Of a stretch of 64,000 nt of DNA, positions 23,006-35,687 are shown piece by piece. Each line of letters begins with the position of its first letter. Positions within the stretch are counted from its first letter, which is position 1. The position numbers and the translations under genes are program-made. Below the pieces are notes generated by a model that worked only from the letters and a program-made list of their open reading frames with translations, searched no databases and was not told where the DNA came from. Source of the stretch: Conchocele bisecta (Eukaryota; Mollusca; Bivalvia; Lucinida; Thyasiridae); the NCBI GenBank assembly GCA_029237695.1, contig CM055280.1:28958560-29022559 (forward strand), read 5' to 3'.

Positions 23006-24504
23006 TTAGCATGATTAGCATAATGATTGTTTGGGGCCAATTCATGTAAATACCTCGTTTATGGTATCACCGTTTTTCGCCGATTTTAATATCGAAAACA
23101 AGTCATATTTTACGTAATTGACACAAAATTCAGAGTTCATACGGAATTGATTTTTTTGTCGATTTCCGATAATTTTTACGTAAAATATGACGTGTTTTCG
23201 AAATTTAAACCGGCGGAATACGCAGTTAGGACAAGCGGGTATACATATGTACTTCCAAGAATGGGATTATTGACATTACCTTATATGGCTAGCCCAGTTG
23301 CATGGTATCATGTCACGTAGCACTTCCTCAGGAATTGGCCGCCGTGTTAAACAGGGTATGGGATCACGTGGTCTATTGTTTACTGCAGTCTGGCGGCACC
23401 CATGAGGTCTCAGGTAAATCTTTACATCAATACTACTGCGGTTTCTTCCATATAATTATGCAACATAACTTGTGTTGTGTAAATAATAGACCTTAGTCCT
23501 TAGTTAAATGTGGCTGTGACTGGAGAAACAGGGCTTATGTGTTTTGAGACGAGTTTATATCAAGATCTGCACTGTACGGAGCCCCGCAAGGGGACATGAA
23601 TGTTTTTTTTTAATTCGTTCCCACGAAATAACAATTAGTTGCCTCAATTTAACAATTCGTTCCCTTGAATTAACAATTCGTTCCCACGATATAACAATTA
23701 TATCTAGATCTACACTGTTCTCCATTCATGTAGAGCTTCCAACACGCAATGCACGTAGCTTGCTATCAGGTTACATGTGTATGCGATATGTATTTGATCA
23801 GAATCTAAACTTGTCACACATCCTGCTATATGATCCATGTCTCCATTCACAGCCACAAATAATTTATGGCCACTTGTCTATCAGACAAACCTGTTTACGT
23901 ATTCATACGGTGCTGTAAGGCATTCCTTTTGTTCACCACGATGGCGCATGTTATAGTACAGGATATATTTTAATAGTTTTATTATGTGCGATTGCCATAT
24001 TGTTTTTTAATAGTTCAAGTTGAAGCTTGACAGTATGCTGACAAAAGGTGTATTATAACCAATGTGACCAGTTTAATCCCAGGTCGGCCTTCGCAAGCAC
24101 GTAGTCCGGCCTGGGCCTACGCTGATTAACGTTAATGTGTCGAAATTATATTGGTCCTAACCCAACTGTGCTCTGCCTCCGAGAGTATGGAGATGAATAT
24201 TGGGTTGGCTCAATAGTCATAGTATGCCTGTCGCAAGTGTGTACATATGACAAGTACATGTGCCTATATACGTTGGTGCGACATATTGTACATTTTGTAT
24301 ACATGCATATGGTAAATGTGTCCATCGGCCAAAGTTACCCGATACATAGAATACGAGGTTAGTGTCCATTGATATCAAGGTTATCAGGTTCATCAAGAAA
24401 ATTCCTTTGCGTTTCCTAAATCCCAGACTGCGCTGATCTGGATCTACACTTGTTGAAAAATCCTTAATCCCAATTTCATCACAGCCATATATGATCTATA
24501 ATGC
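23006..24504. other. Host intergenic DNA with minor repeats
   Basis: An inverted pair around 23090-23210 (ATCGAAAACAAGTCATATTT and its inverse) and a small AACAATTCGTTCCCACGA tandem at 23610-23700. No gene recognised. Confidence 0.45.
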
Positions 24505-24590
24505 TTTCATATTGGACTTTTAAAAAGGAATTAAATGGAGCGCTTGCGACCGCAGCATTTAGTTCCTTAAAAATCCAATAGGTGAATTAT
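24505..24590. repeat. Short hairpin repeat
   Basis: ATTGGACTTTTAAAAAGGAA pairs with TTCCTTAAAAATCCAAT around a GC-rich loop (GAGCGCTTGCGACC). Confidence 0.65.
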
Positions 24591-24599
24591 AGTAATTTT

Positions 24600-25360
24600 C
24601 GTTTCATTCTTTCTCCGCCACGTAAAGACGAATATTTAATTAATGTTCGTTTCTTTATTTCTACGCCACGTAAAGACGAACATTTTATACATTTTCATCA
24701 CATCATTTTGGCGCCACAAATGACGAACATTTAATTAATTCGATTTGTGACGTTATGTAGAGGTGAACATTTACATGTTCGCCGCTACGTGGTGTGGACA
24801 CAAAGAGACGAACTGTTCCATAACTAGCCACCATCTTTCCAATAATATTCGAAGATTTAAATGTACATGCCCACTCAATAGGCACAAACTGTTCTTTGTA
24901 TGGGAGACATCATCTGAGACATGTTCTAACAAAATAAACATTCATTCACCATTACCCCATGCATTGATTGGCATTATTATACATTTTATATCAGACGTAA
25001 AATTTCCACACTGATATCAGGGGCGATAACCGTGTTTCCTTAAAATGTTAACGGACATTACTATTTATTCTCTGTATTTATGTTTTGATGTGCAATGATC
25101 ACACTTTAAAATTTGTATATAATATAATGTTTTCAGGTGACGCATTTAATTACTAAATAACTAAAACATTTGCATATGAAAATAGCCTGATACTACCGCG
25201 TGTCACTATCAGTAAAATACATATTACTAATTGATTATATCTGTATAGCGGGCACTTGCAGTTTTTAGAACTGGTGGACTAGTGACACAAGTATACACTT
25301 ATTTAAGTCCTATAAAGAACATGTTGTGCCTACTGAGTGGGCATGTACCTTTAATGTATT
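24600..25360. mobile_element. Composite dispersed repeat with inverted ends
   Basis: AAATGTACATGCCCACTCAA (24857) is inverted at TGAGTGGGCATGTACCTTT (25335). The interior 24940-25090 is the inverse of 12822-12995. GCCACGTAAAGACGAACAT is tandemly repeated at 24617-24690. Confidence 0.5.
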
Positions 25361-28002
25361 GTGCACTTATCTGATACACAACCGCCGGCGTTTATCTTGC
25401 CTTGATGTAACGTTTCTGAACATCTCAGGCTCAGCCAAGCAAGCTGCTCCATTTAAAGTATTTTGAAACAAAACAATTGACAAATGTTGGCAAGATTAAC
25501 GCAGGCGATGGTGTACGGACCATAATTGAATACTCCTATTTCAAGTATATGAAACACGCAATGTGATTTTGTATCTGTGCGATTTTTCATGAAATATATT
25601 GACAGAAACTGTGATATTTGTTTGTAAATGACGTCGAAAGATGGTGAAATGTTATGAAAAGTTCGTCAACTTTCTACTTCAATTACGGAAAATATCGTAA
25701 ATTTTGTAAATATGGTTCATGAGATACTAAGTCTACTATCGGAATGTGATAAAATTGCCATATATGAACATTCGCCAACCTGTTCCAACTCTATTGTTTG
25801 TCCTAGGTTGGTAAGCAATTTGAACACCTCTGTAGACAAAAGAAAAGTTTGCATTTATATGCAAACCTGGGCACGGAAAAGTCGTGCCTCACGGCAAACC
25901 ACACACGTTGTGTGTTTATGGTCATTGTGTGAATTGATAGCTTGACAGAAGGAACACAGGCTAAGAAAAGTGGTCTTACGATGGCTAGCGTAGCCCAGAT
26001 CAGTATGCGCATCCGCGCAGTTTAATCATTGCATGTGTTGGTCGCCATTCGATCAATACAATTTTCTATATTTACTATATGTCACCAACGTAGCAGTTGT
26101 TGGTGTTTTGCGATCATCGGAATGATGTCCTGTCGAACATAACGCGCTAATTTGGATGGTGAAAAGCGTACCTGGTGAATCTCCCACACGTAGTCTACAG
26201 TATATTTCTGTTTACGTATAGTTTAGCACGTGGAAAGACAATTGTCACGGACAAAAATAGGGACATAAATGAGGGGCGTTCAGTAAGTAACAGAAATGAG
26301 TTTAAACCTACGCCCACTCGTGAAGTGGCATATTTCATCTGGTCTCAAAAAAGTGCTAAATATATATAGAGAGAGGATCTTACTTGCGTGATGATTTACT
26401 ATGATATGTATTAACGAGTTTACTGATGTCATAAGAGACTAATCTGAGTTTCTTTATAAATCAGTCAAGGAGCTTTAATAAATACAATATTACATCAACA
26501 CAAATGTTAGATGTGCTTTATTGCAGGAGCACATCATCATACTAAGCATATACTGGTTAGCTAATGTGTTTTATTGTACCCGTCTGATTTGCACATTTAT
26601 TACACTAGTGTATTATGATATTGAATACACGCTAGTGCCGGCCTTTTTAGAACATACGAGTCGAACTTAAATTATGCTTATTGATAAGTTGTGATCCGTG
26701 CATATTTAAGATACAATAAAATAGCTGTAACGCTTTTTGTTTGGCTCCAGAACATTGTTCACTTCATCGCAGTTATACACAAATAGGACATAATATGTTA
26801 ATACGCTACCTACGAAAGTCAAATGTATGCATTATCATGATTATAATACTAAAATGCATGTACATTGTACACGTGGACTGGCATACAACTCTGATATATT
26901 CTGCATTTTGACTGAGAATAGTTAATATGTTATCGTACGAAAGGGCATGTTTCATTGTTGAATGACAACTGCATCAACCCTTATTATTATTAATAAGTTC
27001 AATCACTGCAGTTGGTTTATTACTGAAACTGCATGTGAAAATACAGTGGCTAAACATATGAAGGATTACATTGTTAATGATGTGAACTCTACAGAGACCC
27101 AACTGATAATATATGACAAAAGAGATGTCCTAACGTATTTTAAAAAAACAGTATATCCCATGATGTTTCAGATAATGTCGAAGACATTCAATGCTATTTT
27201 TTGTTTCGCTTTATTGGCTCTAAATGTCATATACAAGGACTGTGTGTTTTCTTATACACAATGTACTACAATTTACTCTGATGAAGAGGGGCAACGCATT
27301 TCCGTTCGCTATTTCAGTACTTGGAAGCACACTTTGTGAAACATAACATATTTTTAGTTTGAAATCAAAATACTGTTCCACACATATAATATGTTGCTAT
27401 TTATAGACACGTGTGGAATTAATTCAACTAAATATAAATAGTACCATCGACTGTCAACAAAACTAGCTTTCGCAACGCTATTTATCAATTGGTATAATAA
27501 ACATATTTTACCAACTACTGATTCTGCCAAAACGACCTACAACCATGATTTGGTTAAGACAGTCCATGTAAATCTACAATTAAATTATTGTTTCCTAAAT
27601 TAAACATGCTTCATCACTTTATGCACATACCTAAGACCACGTGTCTTTAAATTTGATTGTTGTTTTAATCACGCTAATAGTTTTCATTCATTAAATTATG
27701 TATGTGTTGGGAAATTAATTATTGAACACCCCTCGTCAATGACTTTTATAACTGACCATCCAATAATAGATATATGCATTCATATGCTGTATGTGCATGT
27801 ACAGTTGATGAGAGGCCCTTAATCCGGGTGCTTATCACTTCGTCTATGTTTTGACAGAGAACTGCTGAACGTAAACGTGGTGGGCTATGTATACACGTCT
27901 AAACCGGACACCCTGGGGACCCCATTGTCTTTCATTTATATGACATTGATTTGTAGTGTGGTCATGGTTGAAAATGAGCACAAATCTGCATGGACTGTTT
28001 AA
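25361..28002. other. Host intergenic DNA, no supported gene
   Basis: AT-rich sequence. The longest ORF (26962-27339, 125 codons) resembles nothing known to me and has no supporting signals. A GTAAATGACGTCGAAAG motif at 25624 recurs at 53690-53960. Confidence 0.4.
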
Positions 28003-28390
28003 TTATCCCCTTGCCGATAGACAAGAGGGGATATAGCGTTAATCCATGTACTACGTGCGTACATACATGCATACGTACGTTAGTAACACCTTTCATTATT
28101 CAAAAACTCATGAACCGCTTCACCGATTTTGATAATATTTGGCCACAATGTGATGGTGCTCTGTTATGCATGCTACCCACATCCGACCGCCCAAGGTCAA
28201 TGTCACTGAGGAATTATGTTCACCTTGTTGGTAATAAGTCAAATATGTAAGACAATACTGTTAAAGTCCTTATTTCATTATCAAGGCTGTCAGTACGACC
28301 GCCCAAGGTCAAGGTCACCGAGGACTTGTGATTTTTATTAGTATCAAGGCAGACAGCGAGGGCTTCGTTAAACGCTGCCATTTCTTGTTA
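28003..28390 (+). mobile_element. Short Helitron-like repeat
   Basis: Starts ATTATCCCCTTGCCGATAGA with the inverted GAGGGGATATA and a CGTACATACATGC microsatellite. Two ACCGCCCAAGGTCAAGGTCA units follow. It ends in a hairpin (CAGCGAGGG...AACGCTG) and CCATTTCTTGTT. Confidence 0.6.
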
Positions 28391-28933
28391 CAGTGGTACC
28401 TATCTAAGCTTGACACTCTGCGGACCTCCCAGGGTGACGGTTTTCGAGATGTTCCACTGTACTGTACTACGTAACGTAAACAATTCCGCGTTCTTTTCAA
28501 CGAAAACACTTTTAAATTTGATAATTGGCTTGCATAAAACGTTACCTGATAATTAAAATACTAGTCTAGTGTCTTTCGATATCAAGATAATGAGGCTTGG
28601 CTCGGAAACGGCATAGTCTTGCCTGATAAACTGATATTTCAAACTACACAAGCCTGGTATTATATACATGTGAATTAGTATGATTTATGCAAGCATGTTC
28701 AAATGCATATTATACAGCATATTGAGTGCTTGCTTCGCATACGTATACGTTAGACATCAAACACAAAGAATAATGAGAAATGTGTCAATGGGACACGTAT
28801 ACTCCCACAGGCAGCATACGTACATGGATGTTATTGACTGTCATAACTGTAGAGACAGTTTCTTTAATTTCAAATGGAAATTCAAAATTTCCACTGAATA
28901 CTAGCCAACTGTAGTCAGTAAGTAGATGTTTAA

Positions 28934-29312
28934 GTCAGTTACTGCCCTAATCGAGGTGTTCATCATGTTCATGTGTTTGAACAACCTACATCAGGCGCGT
29001 AGCTGCATCAAGGCACTGCAGGCCCGGGCCTGCAGAATTGCAGGCCCGGGCCTGCAGAATGTTCGAGAAAATGGAAAAAATAATGTGCCAGAGTGCATCA
29101 TTTACCTTCTAGTTTCGATTTTTGTTCTGTGGTAGTATGCCCCCAGACCCCCCTAGCATACTCGCACCAACGGTGCTCGAAGTCGTCAACCGGGCCTGCA
29201 GATTAAAATTGGCTAGCTATGCCCTTGTACATTGTACATGTGCCCATGAAACACCTCGCCGCTTCGTTCAAACACATGCATTACTCGATTAGGGCAGTAA
29301 CTATGTATTGCT
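28934..29312. mobile_element. Foldback element with a nested repeat
   Basis: GTTACTGCCCTAATCGAGG and ATGTGTTTGAACA (28935-28984) are mirrored by GTTCAAACACATGC and CTCGATTAGGGCAGTAAC (29268-29304). The loop is filled by an unrelated repeat starting GGCGCGTAGCTGC and ending GGCTAGCTATGCCC (28994-29226). Confidence 0.6.
29015..29060. repeat. CTGCAGGCCCGGGCCTGCAG double palindrome
   Basis: A perfect 20-bp palindrome containing SmaI- and PstI-like cores is directly repeated almost immediately, inside the nested repeat. Confidence 0.8.
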
Positions 29313-29659
29313 ATACCGCTGCCGGTTTGTCGAGAAAGACAGAGGTTGTTTCCGAACAAAACATCGTATGTACACGGCAATTGTGATGCCATATATCACA
29401 TGCCCGATAGAGGCAGGATGTAGACTTACACCCTAATTGAATTACCTCCCCTATGATTATTGTACGCCATTTGTCAATCACAATGGCCGATTATGTCCCT
29501 GTTGTTGTTGTTCAACCAACGTTTCTTTATTATGATATGCCATAATGGACCTATATCCATTCAGTGTATGAGGAGAATTAAGCAATTAAATAAATCGTTT
29601 GGGTTTTGTGTTAATTTCCTAGGAAAATGATTCCTGCTGTTGTATTGAAATAGTTTCTA

Positions 29660-30325
29660 CATGTTGTCTGTCTGTTCCACGTTTTGCTGCCGACGAACAT
29701 TTGGCCATTAAACATTTAAAAGTAAGTACTTTTTCATCAATAACAAAAAAGTCACCCTCTCGAAAAAAATGTATTGATTTTAGTGCGATTTTCCTATGGG
29801 AATTTGACATGGGGAGTCGATTTACAAAAAAAATCGTTTTTTTATCCTTTTGGAAATTGACTCGCAAACATGGCGAGATAGATTGAACATGATGTAACTA
29901 AGAAAACAAAAGTTAGATTTTGAAAATCGGTACACAAATAAAAAATATTAAATAAAAATCTTTGTTTAACCCCCACGATAAATTCCCATAGGAAATTCTT
30001 TTTTTTTTCGCAATAAAATCAATATTTGATGGAATTTCATCAGCTTCATCAAATATTTTTTGTCTCGCCCGCGAAAGCGGAAAGCGAGATATAGGTTTTG
30101 CTTTTCCGGAGTCATCGGCGTCGCCGCCGGTATTTTTTTCTTTGGGCCCCAGTGTCAATGTCAAGGCGGAACAAGGCGAGACATTTGATTCCGCGGAATT
30201 CTTGTTTTTTTGGGAGGGTGACTTTTTTGTTATTGATAAAAAAGTACTTACTTTTTAATATTTTTTAGATTTAATGTGTTTAATATACCCAAATGTTCGT
30301 CGGCAGCAAAACGTGGAACAGACAG
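29660..30325. mobile_element. Foldback element, about 110-bp arms, split by a Helitron-like insert
   Basis: The left arm contains GTCTGTTCCACGTTTTGCTG and AAGTAAGTACTTTTT. The right arm (about 30207-30322) is its inverse (CAGCAAAACGTGGAACAGAC). The repeat at 30058-30206 lies between. Confidence 0.65.
30058..30206 (+). mobile_element. 149-bp Helitron-like miniature element
   Basis: Begins TGTCTCGCCCGCGAAAGCGG with the mirrored AAAGCGAGA and ends GATTCCGCGGAATTCTTGT, the same 3' end type as 18655-19490. It is clearly inserted in the foldback element. Confidence 0.65.
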
Positions 30326-30339
30326 TAGTCTCTAGATAC

Positions 30340-30775
30340 ATGTTAGCTTAGAAAATCTCAGCTCTACGGATATGTTACTATTTCATCTGTCTTTTATATT
30401 TTCTGTATCTGTGAGAGCTGAGACCCTTATACTTTATAGTTATAGTGTAAAGTTTAGTCACAATAACAGCCCAATTTGTTTGGTGTTTTGCTACACAAAT
30501 GGGAATAAAAGGATAACCAATTTTCAAACTATGTTGCATATACACCTACATGTGTATTATTGGTCTATGAATGTTTTTAACATGACTGTGTAGTGTTAAA
30601 CTACTCACTCGTCAGACTGTGTATATAGCAAAACGCCAGGACAAACTGGGCTGTTATTGTGACTGAATTTTACACTATAAGGGTCTCGGCTCTCACGGAT
30701 ACAGAAAATATAAAATACAGATGAAATAGTAAAACACATCCGTAGAGCTGAGATTTTCTAAGCTAGGTACATGTA
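30340..30775. mobile_element. Foldback element with about 150-bp arms
   Basis: The left arm (30345-30500: TTAGCTTAGAAAATCTCAGC, ATTTCATCTGTCTTTTATA, CAATAACAGCCCAATTTG) is mirrored by 30640-30765. The spacer is about 120 bp. A short relative lies at 10274-10375. Confidence 0.75.
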
Positions 30776-31000
30776 GATGTACAATGGTGTTGGCTAATTC
30801 TGCATATATAAGGCTTTCCAAACAAATTTAAATGTGATTATCATCCTCATATTGAGTCAAAATTTCCTGAATATCTAACGCAGTTGAAAGTCAAAAAAGT
30901 CGTATGTGCAGGTAAAATGTCAAAACGTTCTGGTGTCAGTAAGTGACGTAAATTGTGTGATGTATGACATCACATGCGTGTTTGCAACGTCACATATTTT
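30776..31000. other. Host intergenic DNA, nothing recognised
   Basis: AT-rich non-coding sequence leading into the Helitron-like repeat that hosts the Polinton. Confidence 0.4.
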
Positions 31001-31103
31001 TATGCCCCACCATGATAGTGGAGGGGGCATTTAGTGTTACCCTTGTCCGTCCGTCCCGTCCGTCCGCTCTCCCTGAAGTGACGTTGTGGGGTGATTCACG
31101 AGT
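31001..31103 (+). mobile_element. Left part of the Helitron-like/pearl repeat that hosts the Polinton
   Basis: Hairpin start ATGCCCCACCATGATAGTGG/AGGGGGCA, then a GTCCGTCCG microsatellite. The repeat is interrupted at CGAGT (31099-31103) by the Polinton and resumes at 62380. Confidence 0.65.
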
Positions 31104-31299
31104 AGTAGTATATAAGAGTCACAATGATACCACCATCACCTATGGAAGGTGCCAGCTACGCGCGGCACCTTCCACAGCATGATGATGGTATCATTTGTGA
31201 CTCTTATATACTACTGCCGCGAGACCATATATTTATGACATGAGAAGATACACCCTATTAGAGATAAAAATCCCTATGTTATACTCAGTATATACAACA
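31104..31299 (+). repeat. Polinton left TIR
   Basis: Matches the inverse of 62184-62379. Its outer 112 bp (31104-31215) is itself an imperfect palindrome with AGTAGTATATAAGAG at both ends and the GGAAGGTGCC/GGCACCTTCC stem around a 10-base centre. Confidence 0.9.
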
Positions 31300-31690
31300 A
31301 TCTGTCATACTTTTATTACGAATAAAATAACAACTGACACCCTATTGAAGATAAGAAATCCATAAGTTATACTCAGTATTTTACAGCAATCTGTCACAAA
31401 TATATACTGACACCCTATTAAAGACAAGTTATCCATATACTCAGTATATATATACAACAATCTGTCATACTTTTATTACGAATAAAATAACAACTGACAC
31501 CCTATTAAAGATAAGAAATCTATAAGTTATACTCAGTATTTTACACCAATCTGTCACAAATATAAACTGACACCCTATTAAAGACAAGTTATCCATAAGT
31601 TATACTAAATATATTACAACAATCTGTCATATATTTATTACGAATAAATATAAACTTACACCCTATTAGAAGATAAAAAATCTATTGGTT
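31250..31690 (+). repeat. Tandem repeats expanded from the inner edge of the left TIR
   Basis: About five copies of an 80-95 bp unit with GACACCCTATTAAAGA, AGTTATACTCAGTATAT and CAATCTGTCATACTTTTATT. The right end has only one copy of the starting motif. The array lies just upstream of the polymerase gene. Confidence 0.8.
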
Positions 31691-31702
31691 ATACTCAGTA
31701 TA

Positions 31703-34700
31703 ATGCCTACCATAAAGCAAATGAGAGAGCAAGCTAAGAGTTGGGGAATTTCCCTAAGAGGTTTGAGACTCAAGAAAGATATAGCAGATAGGATAAGTGA
31801 CGCGCGAGCCGTCGTCTACGAGGAGAGGCTGCGGCGTGCGGTTTCGACCGGACGACTGCCCGCCGACCCCGAAAAACGCTCCGAAAAATTGGAGAACGAG
31901 ACGACGGCCAGTCTGCGCGCCACCGCTTACGCGCAGCGTGTAAAAGAAGATCCCAGCGCACGTAGAAAACCCCTATACCAAGGCGTACTACAATAAGATT
32001 TATCAAGGGTTGGTGGGGGGGCCTCCCAAGAAGAGGAGAGATATCGCCAGAGCTTTGGTGGAGGAGTGGTCCAGGATTCTCGCCGAAGAAGCCGAAGTTA
32101 GGGAAACTATTGATAGGGGTAGGAGGAAGATAGTATGGACTTTCGAGAGGGGGGTAGACGGGGAGATCGCTAATCGTATAATGAATAAAATTCGCCCAGA
32201 GATGACCACGGCATGTTACCTGAGGTATTCGTGCTCGTATCGTATTAGGAACATAGAGACCGACGCTACTATGATCTATCACAAACAATCAAAGGGAGCA
32301 GTCCGTGGATAAACGAGATCGCCAAAGCCGAGAGTTGGATATCCGATAGAGAGAAAGGTCGAATGGACATCGACAAAGTCGATAGACCAAACACAAAATG
32401 GACCTTCGTTCGTTGGATATCGGTCGAGGTGAAGATGATCATCGACGCTCAACAACTTCTCATGGGAGCGGGAAAACTCCCAGACTGGTTAAGACAGAAA
32501 AGGGGAGTGTATTCCGTCGACACGTACGACGACTACTTGTGTCTGTTTAGGTGCATAGCCATCCAACGTGGAGAGAGTCCAGACCGCTGTTGTGAGAAGG
32601 CACGAGCTCTGGCTCGCGAATACCTCGGGCATGATAACGGACCGGGTAGCCAGGGAATTCCCCTGGACGATATTAAGAAGGTCGAAGAGCGCTTCAAGCT
32701 GGGTATTCGCGTTTACGAGCCACCGCCGATGGAGTGTGGTACCTCATGAAGGTTCCGGCAAATTACGACGTGGTTGGGGGGAAGACAATGACGATAGGAA
32801 TGTTTGGAGGTCACTCGTTCCTCATAACGAATCTCCGCAAGATGACGAACGAGTACGGGTGCACCGGATGTCAACAACGGTTCACAAAGTCGTGTAACAT
32901 GCACAGGCACGCGACCACCTGCATGGGTGGGAAGACCGTGGTGACATGTCCAGGTAAGAGGGTAGAGAGACCGCAGTCGGCGGCCTACGAGAAGGCGTTC
33001 TATCCTAAGGGGTCAGCGAGTGTGAGGTCGATTCAATGGTTGAGCAGAGAAGAGGAGAGGGTGGGAAAGCACATACATCACGCCAACTGCGGTCACGGTG
33101 GTGAGAGGTGGGTGGCCGGTGATCCGGTCGACGGTTACTGTCATGAGACCGAGACCGTGTTTCAGTTTCACGGATGCTACTGGCACGGGTGTCCGAGGCA
33201 TTGCATGAGAGGTAATGCGAGATCGCTGTACAAGAGGACGAAAATTCAAGACGCCAAGATAAGGAAGGCGGGTTACGAGCTGGTGGTGATGTGGGAGTGC
33301 GAATGGTTGAATGATAATTTTGATAAAATTAATACCTACTATCCACAATTGCCACGCGAGGAGGAGACGACTCTGTACCCCCACCAGATAGTCTACGACT
33401 TCGAGGCGTATCACGACAAGTCAAAAAGCACGCGACCCACCAAAGACCTGACCTTCGAGGTCGAGCACGTTCCTATATCGGTGTCGTTGGGGGATACGAT
33501 GCATGAAGGGATCACACACCTATGCGAACGAGATCCCGACACGCTAGTCGAGAAGTTCGTGACCGAGCTGCAGATGAGAGGCAAGGCAATCAGGGAGGGG
33601 GTTAGAAAGAAGTATCTGCCGGCCGACATAGATATGTTATCGAAGTCTCAGCAAGCAAAGATTATCTCATGGATTGACCAAGTCCCGGTGGTGGGGTTCA
33701 ACTGTAGCAGGTACGACCTGAACCTCATCAAGCAATACTTTGTAGAGAAGTTGGCGACCACCGTGAATAAGGTGATGGTCGGAAAGAGAGCCAGCACGAC
33801 GATGTTTCTGTTTACCAGGAGTTTAAATTTCTCGACATCATCCAGTATCTGGGACCCGGTACCACGTACGACCGGTGGGTTAAGGCGTACGACTGTAAAA
33901 CGGTAAAGTCTCACTTTCCGTACGAGTGGTTCGATAGCGCGGACAAGCTCGACCATCCGGGGCTGCCAGACTATCCCGAGTGGTACTCGAAGTTGAAGGG
34001 TGAGTTCCTACTGTCGTTGTCCGAGTGGAAAGAGTGTAAGAAGGTATTCCGACAAAATGGGGATGAAGACGTTCAAGGAATGGTTGCAACACTACAACGA
34101 CTTGGATGTAGGACCGTTCCTGGAGGCTCTGAATAAAATGACGGAGTTCTACATGGGAAGAGGTGTGGACATACTCAAGGATGCCGTGTCTCTACCCGGT
34201 GTTTCCCTTCAGTACCTACTCCGCGGGTCGATCGATGGGAAGGCGGACACGCCCGAGCTGTGGTCACCGAAGTCTGTAACTTACGAGATGATGAAGCAGG
34301 GATTGGTCGGTGGTCCGTCCATAGTATTCTCCAGATACGCCGAGGCTGGAAGGTCGACGATCAGGGGTCAGGTGGGGAGTCGGGAGGAGAAGATGTGCAA
34401 GGTGGTGCTGGGGTACGATGCCAATGCTCTATATCTATCTACTCTGTCGAAGGACATGCCGTGTGGTGAGGAGCAGATATGGACGTGTGACGACCCGGAA
34501 AGGCAGTCGTATATAGACCGTTTCGTGAGGAAGGTCAGGAGTGAAAAGTGGTTCGGATTTTCGGAGTTGGATATAGAGGTCCCTGAAACGTTGAGAGACA
34601 AGTTCTCGGAAATGTCACCGCTGTTCGTTAATCGAGAAGTCGATGAGAACGAGGTTTCCGCAGCACATGAAGGACTACCTGGCCGGGACCGGTAGGAAAA

Positions 34701-35661
34701 GAGTCGAAGGACAGAGAAAGCTCGTGGGGGCAATGTCCGCCAAGAAGATGATCATATACTCCCCGCTGCTAAAGTGGTATCTGGAGCACGGTCTGATCGT
34801 CAAGGCGGTGCATAGGGTGATAGACTACACGCCCGGCAAACCGTTTCAATGGTTCGTTAAAGAGGTCACCGCTGCTAGACGGACGGGGGACGTCGACAAG
34901 AGCAAGGCGGTGTTGGCGGAGATATTCAAACTGGTTGGCAACGCGTGTTGTGGCAAGCTGATAGAGGCACAAGAGAGACACCTGAACACCACATATACGA
35001 AGGATGAGAAGACTGTCGATCGGGCACTGAGGTCGGCGTGGTTTGAAGACCTGTGGAGATTGGGGAGGCTTACGAGATATCGAGCAGGAAGACTCGAGTG
35101 GTGATCAACAGACCGTTTCAGTGTGGCATAGCGGTCTACCAGTTGGCCAAGCTCCGGATGCTGGAGTTCTACTACGATTTCTTGGACAAGTACGTGGATC
35201 GCGGAGATTTCGAACTGATACAGATGGACACTGACAGCATGTACTTCGCGCTGTCGGAGAAGACGCTGGCGGCGGTGGTGAGAAAGAATATGAAGAGAAA
35301 GTTTAATAAGGAGAAGACCGAGTGGTTGGCGTGGGACGTGTGGAGCAACAGAACTCCGGGACTGTTCAAGCTGGAATTCGAAGGGGATAGAGCCATCGCT
35401 CTGTGTAGCAAGTGTTACTACGTGAGCGGTGATGGAAAATCTAAGCACTCGGCCAAGGGGATGTCGAAGAGATCTAACGATCTGACTTGGGGAAGGTATA
35501 AGAGTGCTCTCGAAGGGGGTACGGATATGGCGGAGAACAGGGGATTCCGAATGATTAACGGGGTGATGAAGACGTACTGTCAACAAAAAATAGGACTCTC
35601 GGCGTACTACGACAAGAGGAGAGTGATGGAAGACGGGTTACACACCGAGCCTATAGGATAG
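31703..35661 (+). pseudogene. pPolB: Polinton protein-primed-type DNA polymerase B, frame-broken
   Basis: Replicates the element DNA from a protein primer in this family. ATG 31703 is the first plausible start; the coding sequence ends at 35661. The N-terminal part (31703-32312) has a short helix-rich start like a SAP motif, and a cysteine-containing CLFRCIAI segment lies near 32540. Then come C..C....H finger-like residues (32860-32920), FHGCYWHGCPRHC (33166-33204, typical of transposon polymerases), exonuclease motif DFEAY (about 33394-33411) and GFNCSRYDLN (33694-33723). Next are polymerase motif A-like YDANALYLS (34414-34440), motif B KLVGNACCGK (34928-34960) and motif C DTDSMYF (35226-35246). 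The frame changes around 31990, 32320, 32735, 33830, 34680 and 35060. All catalytic motifs remain, so decay is recent or some indels are assembly errors. Confidence 0.9.
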
Positions 35662-35687
35662 ATAAAAAAAAGAACTCTGAGAGAATA

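Noticed and set aside
26962..27339. 125-codon ORF in host DNA
   Set aside because: Unknown sequence in AT-rich DNA, no splice or promoter support and no domain; chance ORFs of this size are expected.
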